From positions 34,097,144 through 34,161,143 of the forward strand of contig CM068831.1 of NCBI GenBank assembly GCA_028554795.2: a stretch of DNA of 64,000 nt. The letters are read 5' to 3'. Position numbers and translations under genes: made by a program. Each line of letters opens with the position of its first letter. Positions within the stretch are counted from its first letter, which is position 1. This stretch comes from Sinohyriopsis cumingii. Its lineage: Eukaryota > Mollusca > Bivalvia > Unionida > Unionidae. This document shows, one piece after another, positions 47,725 through 59,200 of this stretch. The notes beneath the pieces are model-generated. The model had not been told where the DNA came from, made no database searches, and saw only the letters and a list, made by a program, of their open reading frames with translations.

Positions 47725-49350
47725 TCCGTTATAGACATGTACAACCTTTTTTAAACATTGTCTTAGGAGAAATCCAAGATGCAGATAAACAAATGCCTGC
47801 AATGTGTAACCAAAAAGGAAAACATAATTGAATTACAATTTCTAGGATATTGACTCCTAAATTTATCAAATACTGAAACTGCATTTCTTCCAGAAATCAT
47901 ATTTATAATGATTCTGTAAACAGTTTGTTACAATTATAATTCTACGTATGGCATCAACTGCCAATGTTATGTTCGGTCTTGTTTAGACTGTATGTTATGT
48001 TTTATGTTATTTCGTTTTTTGTTGGGGTTGGAAAAAGGCTGGTAACAGACAATGGACGGCATTGCTTACACTTTGTAACATAGAGATCGAAAAACTAGGT
48101 CAGCTTTTATTTATAGGTTCATGATTGTACACTTGCATGGTGTTTACCCACATGTTGTGGTGTTTGTTTATTTACGCCATTTTATTTACAACAATTTCGG
48201 TGTCTGGTACGAATATCACGCATATCGTTATGTATTCATAGTATAATAGTGGCTGGCCATATACAGTTAAATGTGTTACGACGAATACTTAGTCTCTTAG
48301 ATTCATAATGCGAATGAGTGTAGAATAATTATTAAAACTCATGCTGGCTGACTCATATGATAACTAATCGTTCATACCCTACTTATGTGTAGGTTGTATA
48401 TATGTATTTTAAGTTTTTAATATACTGTATATGTCGTTGATCACAACACACATAACGTTAAACCATAGTATTAGTTATATTGGACATTATTTGGAAGTAA
48501 ATACATTTTTCATATAAAAAAATTTAATGACCTTATTTGATTTCGTTCTGTTTACAGGTCGCATACTGCCAGCACATCTAGGGGAACGCATTACACTTTC
48601 ATTCATATTTCCTAAATCAAACACGACTTCGATTAGGATTGACCATGCCAGTTTGACATTTTACCGCACGCTCCTACTTTATAACGTGACTGAAGAAGAT
48701 TGCACCTCTACAGATATTGTAATGGAAAAATGTGCTTTGAAAACAGGAGAATTCTTCTTCACCTTTCCAAGCATATCATGGCTGAACAAGGGAGGTTATT
48801 TTGCATGGGATGAGAAAGGACGCCTTTTGGATTCTTTATTCATTGACATCCAAGGTAAATGTATGACATATAAATTTATGAAGATATTGCCTGTACATTT
48901 GTTTTTACATATATGCTATTCTTGCATTGGACCTACGTAATACATTTTCAATGAGGATATTGGTGGTACATAATCTTATCATTCAACAGGTAGAAATACC
49001 TTAATCTCAGTACGCGAAAACGTTTTTATAGAATAGCTGACAAATTCTACAGCGATATTTGATTTCATCCGATGAAATGATACAGTTGCTCTCTAGGGGA
49101 TCCATACTATTTTCTGTCACAGTTTACTGCTATGACATCATTCAGACATTGAAGAATTAAATATGATTTCCACATTAAAAGATTTACAAAATAAATTTTC
49201 TATTCAGACTGAAAACAATGACGCCGTGTTCGGTCTTAGATCATTAGGCACGAAATGCAATCGTACTTGCAATGTGTAGATATTTTATTGTTAAATGCCG
49301 TTGAAAGAATTAAGATGTAGACTGTGATGGAAATTTAATTTATTAGTCTT

Positions 49351-49398
<48 letters not shown>

Positions 49399-50187
49399 GT
49401 GCATCAGCGGCAAAATATGTATAAATCTGTCGAAGAAGAGAGAACCAGAATTTTAGCGTGTTGAAGCAGCTGAAACTGAATATTCACCAAGTAACCCTAC
49501 AAACGCTTGGATCTTAGTAGTAGTTTGTATACACATTTCATGGATATATCTACAGTGTACCAAATACCAACGAAACAAAATGCACTAGCCTGTCGAAACT
49601 GAAAGGTAACTGTCTTGGTTAGGATGCAAAAACACAGGAATCTGTTTCACGGTTTGTTAATAGTTGTTCATAAATAACAACATATAATTAGGTTCTAGAT
49701 ATAGATTATTTTAAAATATGAGAATGTCCTGAGGCCTCTATCCTCCCACTATTTATCTCTTTGTCTCTCACTGTTGATTGGTCTGACAGCAGATTAATCG
49801 ATCCGCTTTGAAAAACAGGGACAGTAAATAACAATAAATTTATGGCAAGTTTCCGCAAACCAACACCGTTCTCCCTCGCTAATTTTATGTTCGTTTGTCA
49901 GTACATCCGTTTCACCAAATTCTCTCACACTTTATCTATCTCTTCCATTCTGTCTCAATCTCTGCGTGAAATGTATCTCATGTTTGGAAACTTATATGAG
50001 AGTGACGTGGGTGAATTACACGTTTAAGAAGCACAAGTTTAATAAAGGTTCACAGCATCTCTGTTCATGAAGTGTGCGTAATGGCAGGATACGGTCGTAA
50101 CACACATAAGTTCGATGAACTGAGAAAGAAATCTTGATTGCGTATTTCGTTGAAAGGATATGAACGGTTTTATCTTAGTGTATCATC

Positions 50188-50271
<84 letters not shown>

Positions 50272-53200
50272 TTATCTTCAGAAAATAATCAGCCTGTACC
50301 ATCCATTTCCAACACAGGAAAAGGTAAGCTGTAAAAGTAAAGCAAATTATTGAGTAGAATAGCTTCATCTTTTCAGCCGAAGCAATGAGATTATAAATAA
50401 TTGATTATTTTATTATATAATCAATTCATTAATTGCATAATACGATTAATCTCCATGTCTTTAACAATTTCTTACTATTGTGCCCTTCGCGGACGATAAT
50501 TTAGCTACACACTAAAATGTATAAACATGCTTTTATAGTTTGTAATATAATTGCAGGTACAATAAGCACCTATACAACTAAGGTAAATAATATAAATGTA
50601 ATTAACTTAATAGAAGAAACTGTATATCATTTGATACAATAAATTATTTCATTGGATCTGTCATTTAATATAATTACCTTAATAGAAGAATCTGTATATC
50701 ATTTGATAGAAGAAATTATTTCATTGGATCTCTCATTTATTATAATTACCTTAATATAAGAAACTGTATATCATTTGATAGAAGGAATTATTTCATTGGA
50801 TCAGTCATTGAATAAATACATCAATCAATCCGTGTATGTATGTACCTATTGTCGATGGTTTTCTAACTGTAGAGACATAGTCGTTGTAGATACACATGAT
50901 AATGCATCATGCTATAAGAACTGCAAAATACAGAGACAGAGACTACATCGTATGAGGCTCATTACAATATAAAGATAGAACATAAACCCAGTGATGGATT
51001 GTTTCAGTAGATTAGAACAGCTTAAAGTCTTAATTAGGCGGTAGCCATGGTGATTAATTTGGTAGAAAAGTCTAAAATGCTGTAGAAATATCGATAAAAC
51101 CAAGGACAGAAAGATTCAACCAATAATATTATTGGCGTAAACCTAGAATATGAGCTAGGAAAAAAAGCTTTATATCTTTCCAGATATACAAGGAAGTTAC
51201 TGGCTATATCTCATAATGTCATAATGTAGACTTTGGTCCGAGAATATCACGATTTGAAAAGAAAAAGTTGCAATTTGCATTCTCACACATGCGCTAAATA
51301 ACATGGAAAGAGATACAAATAATGCAATATATTGTGATTCGTCTTTTGTTAACCAAGAAATGTTTTTTCTGTGTAAGATTATCTTCAGCGGCTCTTTACG
51401 GAGCCCCATGACTCATTATCCATAGTATAGGAAGCCCTCGCAAAGAATCAATATATGTCTTTTTTCCTGGTAGTGTTTCGGTTCAGTCCATAGTCATATA
51501 ATGTCGACTTCAAGAACAAACTTAAAGATCTAATAATGTTTCCTACCTTAAATATTTTCAGCATGTTTTTTGTAATGTTTTCTAATTTCATGGTCTTTGC
51601 TTTTTGTAATCATATCATTATATATGTTTTTATGTTATAGGTGTTGTCTAATGTTGTAAAGCGCTTATAGCTTCTTTTTTACCTTTGCACTGAGTAATAA
51701 TCATCCATATCTGAAATAAGCCGATCGATGTCAGTAAAATATTTTATTCTTGGGACCTTCGCGAACGATAATTAATCACAGTACCTACAGGTGTAAAGAT
51801 CATTCCTATATCATGTAATAGGCATACGTGAGCATGTTTCTTACCGCAAACATACATTGTTTTCTGTATGTGTGCTATATTATTTGTTAATCGAATCTTG
51901 GTTCCTTGCTAATTACAGGAAGTAATTATTCAAATAAGGTAACTTATATAAATGTAATAAGCTTAATATATGAAACTATTAACCCTCTGATAGAAGCAAT
52001 ATTTTGTAAGGACCATTCATTGAATCGGCGCACCAATCAAACTATATGTGTATATCCATGTTTGTATGTTTGTATGCATATATGTGTTTCTTTTTTGTAT
52101 ATATTTGTCTGGGTCTCTTTAAATGTATAAGTCTGCATATCCTTACGGAAGCATGTATGTTTTTCGGTATGAATGTATCGTTTTGAAATTATATATTCTG
52201 TCTGCAATACTAGTACACATTTATTTCCTTACAGAGACTGGAACTGGACTTCTAATCACTGCACTGCTGATAGCACTAATATCGTCTTTCCTGGTTATCA
52301 TTGCCGTGCGGAAGCATCGAACAAGGAGAGGTATATTAAGAGTTCATTGCACTTTTTTTCCTTCAGAACATGAATTCGTGAAAGATGAAATTTGATTAAC
52401 ACCATAAATGTGAACTAATGGTTTGCATTATGAGACTGCTCTGCAATGTTAATATAGAGAACCGGATAATAACACTGGTAAGAATGCATGAGTACTAATA
52501 AAGTGGTAAACGCGAACAAATGCCGTTCACCAGTAAATGTTATAATATAACAGTTAATATTCAGAATTTAACATCACGAATCAATCTTTAAATGTCTCTA
52601 GTTGTAATGGCTGTGTATTTTTGTTCTAAATAAAATATTTAGTTCGCCAAAATATAGATGTTTCTTACAATGAATTAAATTAATTTGAATTGAAACACCA
52701 ATGAAATGATTCTAAATTAGGTGGTTCTAGAATATTTAATATATTACGTAATATATGGTGTCAATCATAAGATATAAGAACAAACTAAGTAAAGAAATAA
52801 AAGTTAAAACTCATTCCGTGACCCAGTACCCCTTTATCATCAATCACAAAGGATGAACGTTGTCATAACGTGTAAATCAGCCATTTCTAGTTGAATCAGG
52901 CATCTTACCAATAAGTGACTTAAATATTCTGTCCAGTCTATGGAAAGGAATTTAGTAAAATTAACATAAATATGGTTTTGGCTGTTTTGCAAAAAATGAG
53001 CTTTTCCAACCTCTCATTTTGGAAACCTGGAATTGAATCCAAAATAATTCTGAAAACGTTCTAGTAACGTCCACAAGGATGACAAGTTCCGTACAAATTT
53101 TAAATCAACGAATGTCGGCCAATAGTCGTGACGTGTCAAAGTGGCGTTATCCGGAATTTCTTTGAATAAGGTTTCCATAATATTTCCAAAATAAAAGTAT

Positions 53201-56200
53201 AGTCGAACGAGCACTTTCTATTTCCACTGAATAACCCAAATAAAGCTAAAATTTCTAAGATGTAGAAGTACTCAAATGACTGAGCTCACCCAATGTGACT
53301 TATGTTAATTCTTCTAAGATACCACCTTTCCAACCTGTCCAATGAGAAAGCCCAAACTTCGTCAACATATGTACGAATAATTTTATTATCAGCAACTACA
53401 AACACTTACCTATGCATTCATTTATTAAGGATATGCAATATTACCTTCATTAATATCTTGAAATAAATCCTGTATAAATAGACGAATTCCAACTATAGAC
53501 AAACACTAAAATTTGCAGTCATGAATACAAACTTACACAAATTTAACATATACAAAACAACCATATAACAACGATATAAAGATTAGCAGAGGAGAATAGT
53601 GATATTGGATAAACCATGGAGACTAGCATCCGTTCTAGTTGCAGAAAAGCCATGGGGATATATAATGAGAGATTGTGATGGCGTATTCATAATTAGTTTT
53701 TAGACACTAGTATGGATTCTAGTCACCGAAACCTTTTGACGACTGGCATTGATTTCGGTCACCACTTGTCTTTTGGCTAGCCAACCTGCACCGTGACATG
53801 ACCAACTCCGCGTGAATTGTTACTAAAGCACTTCAGATGCTCTAAGGTGTATGGGTCCACGGTTGCATCGACGTATTCCATAAATTCCTGCCCGGGTGTT
53901 TCGAAGATATTATCTACATGCAGAGGGCTATACCGCTATACAGTATCATATATGGCCATATGTGAAAGCGTTGATGCTGATACTTAATACTTGCTAAGGT
54001 CGGTGTGACCAATGCGGATCAGGCAGATGTTCAAGGTCACCGAAAGTAGGCGGTTGAAGTTTGTGTCTGGGTCGTCATAGTCTGTCTCGCCGTAAGGTTC
54101 ATCGTAGCTGATCAAAATATAAGCGAGGCCTTCGTCGTCCAAGAAGCCCCAGTTATCTGAGACGTGCTAGTCCTGTTCCATAAAACATATAATTCAGGCG
54201 ACTAGGCCCATTCGCTGTTATTTGCCAGGTGTCCTCGTCTAAATCCTGCACATAGCTACTGCCTTGCTGTACACAAAATGCTCTTGACAACTAATGGGAC
54301 GCTGCCCGGTAAGTTAAATGCAGAATGCGCACCAGCACCGGTCCACTTTTCCCTGTGCTCTCCGCGTACGAAACAAGTCGAGACTATTAGATTACAACCT
54401 CTGTTCATAAGAAGATGTGCAGTGGGGTCAAATATCAGTGTTGATAATACACACACCTTTGTTGTAAGAGGGTGAGAGACGGCACGCTAAGCAATTCAAT
54501 GTGACTCTCCATCAATATTCAGCATCTCTAACCTAAGGTGCTATCATAACACGTTCCACTTACAAGTTACCCCGACGGTCTTTGGCCTCCGCGCCAAATG
54601 CGCTGCTTAGAGCTGAGACTATTTGCATGTGCAAGTCTGGAGGATTGTCCTCAACGAGCGGGACTAGTAGTAACATTAATTATATAGCAAGGCCTGGCAT
54701 TTTAGCGAATTTTAAGAGTGCACCAGCTTGCTTGTGTTTACTATCTCCGCATTTTAGTTGCAGTGACAATCGTGACCACTTTCACCAGAGGCACCCTTTC
54801 GTCTTGGTGGTCAACATAAGCATTTTGAGACTGCGTTTCTGGCAGAACTGGGATGACACATTAACGAAAGGCCCGCTTAGCATACTCTCTAGCGTGTTGC
54901 CTATATTGGCGTGTTTTACGACATCAGCCAAGACCTCAGAAAGGCGTTGTTTTTATTTGAAAATATCCATGGCTTGCATGTAGTCAGCCGTCCTGTTTCT
55001 AATTAACGCTGACTTCAGCAGCATACTGGGCGTCTGGTCTAGCGTCTTCAGTATTTCGATGGACATGTAGTCGTAAATCGGACTGTCATTTATTTATGCA
55101 ATAGGAGCATGGAGTTAGTAGTAGTTATGGTGGGCTTGCATCGTTCAGAACACATCTCAGTTGGTGTTACTATTTTGCGAAGTGTCTAAACTACCATGAC
55201 GTCCCGCTACCCGCCGAGTCTCGGCAAGCGCCAGTTCGTCGCTAGTTTAAACGCAGTAGAAGTGTTTATAGGAGTATTGGCAAGCCACAACAATTTTAGA
55301 TTTGGGAGGTAAGTGGGAAGGGAACCATCATCGCAAGCTGTTGCAGTATTGTTGCCGGCTCTTACCACCCAAGGCCATCTTATCAGAAAGATAGTCTACT
55401 GCGCTTGTCTTACAAAGTGAAGTGATATCCAGTGGAAGATGAAACCTGCTTTGTGCGTAGATTTTAACACTGCAAATTACCCAGGATTGCTGAAAACTGC
55501 ATCATGGCAGCATGGCAGGCGTTCCAGTGAGCTTTCCCAGTTTATCTGACCTGCGGCTATAATGTTTCATTCTGAACCTGGTGGACTCCAAATCGTGTTT
55601 TCTACAATGACGACAAACACCTTTATTATTTATCGCAGTCAGCAACGTATGGTCATACATGATTGCAGTAGCGTCCTGGTAGTTCACGATTGGGAAAGCG
55701 TTGTGGTTGAAACCCAAGAAGTTCAGGACCGGATGAGCCACATAGTTAGCGTCTTAGTCCAGTATGATCTCCTCGGTCAGCTCTTTGTTGCGGTTGATGC
55801 TAAAGCTAAACTCCATGGCCCCTAGGTTGACAAACATAGCAGGCTTTTGTTCATGGTTATTAAACGGCTTCACATCCCGAAAGTCAGCAAAGACGGGCCG
55901 GAGTATGACGGCGTTCCCGACATGTGCTTATTTGTCAAGAGAACTAGTCGTTGACCGCGTTCTTTTGGGCTAAATTGGTCCTGATTTCTCACATACATTT
56001 GCTTGATTTCGTTCCTTGACATGACAAGTCTTGGAGCGTCACCCGACCGGCAAACTAACGATTCAGAGTAGATCGTGGCCGTCGTCGTTTGTTTTTATGC
56101 TTGTTAACGCAACGGTGTACTGGCGTTGAAGATGTACTTGCTCCCGTGCTTTCTTGATTTCATTTCTAGTCATCAAACGTTCACCCTGACCTGCCTCTTT

Positions 56201-59200
56201 GAAAGTTCGCCTTGGTTATGCCGAAGCATTGTTTACCCCGGCCCGCACTTTAATGTTAATGTGTATGTATGGCCCTATTAATGCGCTCTGATCAAACGAA
56301 AACGCGTAAAGAACTTTGGGACTTCGCGTGCCTAGACTGGTGTAGATCTGGAGAACTGATAGAGGACCAAGTGAACAGTAATTCTCACTGATCTGCATGT
56401 TCGCGTTAATTTCTACAGTGCACTCTTCTCGTGAAACTTCATAGCTTCTGGTTATAGCGACTAGTTACTGTGTATGTCTCAAATCTTGCCCGTGTATTCA
56501 ATGTGAACACGCAAGGCATAACATTTTTTCGAGTGGTACATCATGGCAAAAATAATGATTAACAATTCGTCTTTCTGCTGAGCGCCACCCACTATAGCCC
56601 GATCCTTGGCAGGATTTGCATCATGGCCTAGTCATAGAGACCGTGTTTATCAGGATATGCAATTCAGCTGTTGGGCTCGTTGGCTCATGACCGGTACAAA
56701 TCATGTGTTTTGCATCCACGTACCCACAGCGGAAATTCTAGATGATTCAGATGATGTTCTTTCTCAATGAACATGAAGATGTCTATAATTTTTTTAATGG
56801 CTTCGTAGTTCATACTGGGAGAGTTGTAATAATGGAAAGGGTCTGGACCGGAGCTATCAAATGAGTTGTCAAGTACGTTCTAGATCATGTCCGTTTTCAG
56901 GTGGAGGTCGTAATAGTGCCCCAGTTTTCAGCACCAAAACCCATTAAAACTATTAACGTGTGCATCTATTCTTCCCTATCAATGCCAGTGCAGATCAGAC
57001 TGGTGTAGTAGGCCTGCACTGACCTCTGAGCTGCTCCTCGTCGAAACACTACCAGCTGTTAATAAACTCGTACGGAGCACACAACTTTTGCGGTGATCAG
57101 ACTGACAAAATTTCCTGTCAAACTTCTCGTTATGCAAAACGCTTCCTTGGAGAGGTTGGCTGCTAGTTTTTCTGGGCTGTTTTTAAGGAAATGAATTGGT
57201 TGTGAATCTTGACCAGTATTTTAGCGTCCTCAAGGATGATGTGAAGCTTGTGGTTGCCTGCCATGTAGACCACGCTATGGTACTTGCCGGTGATGTATCA
57301 GTAGTCTTGTACCAAATCCATACCTAGGGCCTTCGTGTAGATATAAAAGTATTTAGTTATCTGGACAGACTTCATTTGTGCCTATAGACTTGATTTGTGC
57401 CTATCTCAAAATTAGTCTTACTCTGTGGGCGAAGACCAACAGGATTTCCGCCATATTGTGCTTCTCTAGATGAAGTTGTTGACGGCTTCTTTGCCGTAGT
57501 ACAAAGCTTGTTCTTTGACAGCCCCGCCGAAACACACCACTGCGGTTTCTGTTTGCTTTTGTCTGAGTCTCACGTGGTGTCGTTCACCGTCACGTTTAAT
57601 GCTTCAACGTTTTCGTAGATAAAGTACGATACGCGTGGTAAAAGTGCTTGAATAATAAATGTTTTTGCTGGCTCATTCGTGACAGTTTCTTACGGGTTTG
57701 TCAAGATGTGCATGTATTTCAAGCAGAAAGAGCCAGATATGCAACATTTTTAACCACCTGCCTTTTTCACATACCACTAGTCCCACGTGTTTGATCTAGT
57801 TAACTAGTGACTTTTCGTGGTACTATCTTTCAATTTGTACAGCAGAGGCAGTTCTACGACGTATGATCTTGCTTTCTCGCTAAATTCGAGATGGGTAGAG
57901 ATCGTTCCCTCAAGCTAAGACCCTGGCCACATTTCTTATGTTGAGGAGTGCGCATGCTAACACGTTAGAAATCATCCCATATAAATCGGACCCATTAAAC
58001 TTTAGCTGGCCCTTGTGTTGACGGTTGTCGTATTCCATATTGATTACAGACTGTCACAGAATATAATTTGTCACAGGGATTTATCTTTACCTTTGGACGA
58101 TGTTGCGAAATGTGAAGCTCCAGTTCCATACACCTGGCGAAGTGGTAGCCTGAATATTCGTGCATGTAATTATAATGCAGTTTTAAATCTTGCCGTTGAT
58201 TTGGGAGACGATCCGCATGATCTCTGGCCGTCTACACGGTGAAATTGAAAGAATTCTGCTTTCTGAGTTGGTCGGCCAGCTCGAGGCTGAACTTCACGCC
58301 TCGTAATTGCTTAACTTCAAGGGTTCCCTGCACATGGAAGGCAATGGGATCTAGAATGGCGGTGCGTCTGCTTTAAGGTTATGAAAAGAGTGTACCAGGT
58401 TGACTTTCACATATATGGTGACTACATGCCTCCGCTTTACCTCTGCACGTGTTGTTTGCGGCCCTGCTACTCTCCTGAGGTTGTTTTGGCTATTCGCGCC
58501 TCGGAGGTACAGCCTGTAGCCTCATGTATCGTTTTCGCTTCGGTTCTTGATTTGATTGCAGAGGTAGTCTTAACTGCCTGTCCATGGCAGTTAGTATTCC
58601 ATCCAGCATTCCATCATATTTGATCTCAGTAATCTACCACTCTCGGAGCAGCTCCTTCATTCACACAATACATGGTAGTCCATTGTAAACTATATGTTGT
58701 CTATATTGTTGGATGCAGATCATGCAGAGAAATCAATCTCTAATCCCGCGCTAGAATTCAAGAAGTAAAAGCTGTGCATTGTTTCCCCGCCTTTGCTGCT
58801 ATCTGTTTCAAACTTGATGCTTTGCTGACACTCAAAAAGCAATGGCAAATGTGGTGTACGGCGCTACCACCGACATCGAATTTTCAGCAGGGCGACTCAT
58901 GTCTTTACGACCCAGTTTCAGACACGCGCAGACCTTCTTTCCGCAGCAAACCATGTTCATTCAATGCAATATTATTAAATGCATGCATGCCTATACAACA
59001 GGTCAATGTACCTCTATCTTGCTGAGCATATCACAATATAGGCGTGCTAACCACTGATCCTTCGTGTGCGATATCGATGTAAGTCACCAAATGTTTCCGA
59101 CGATTGGTAGCCATGCTTAATCACAAAAGTTGATTATGTGTAAGACAATCTGTAATCACTAGCCCTACACATTTCCATCTGAGAAGACGAACCGCTCTCA

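Noticed and set aside
50557-50582. Possible 26-nt receptor micro-exon
   Set aside because: Good acceptor and donor, but neither it nor the 20-nt one at 51,919-51,938, alone or together, keeps the phase-1 frame.
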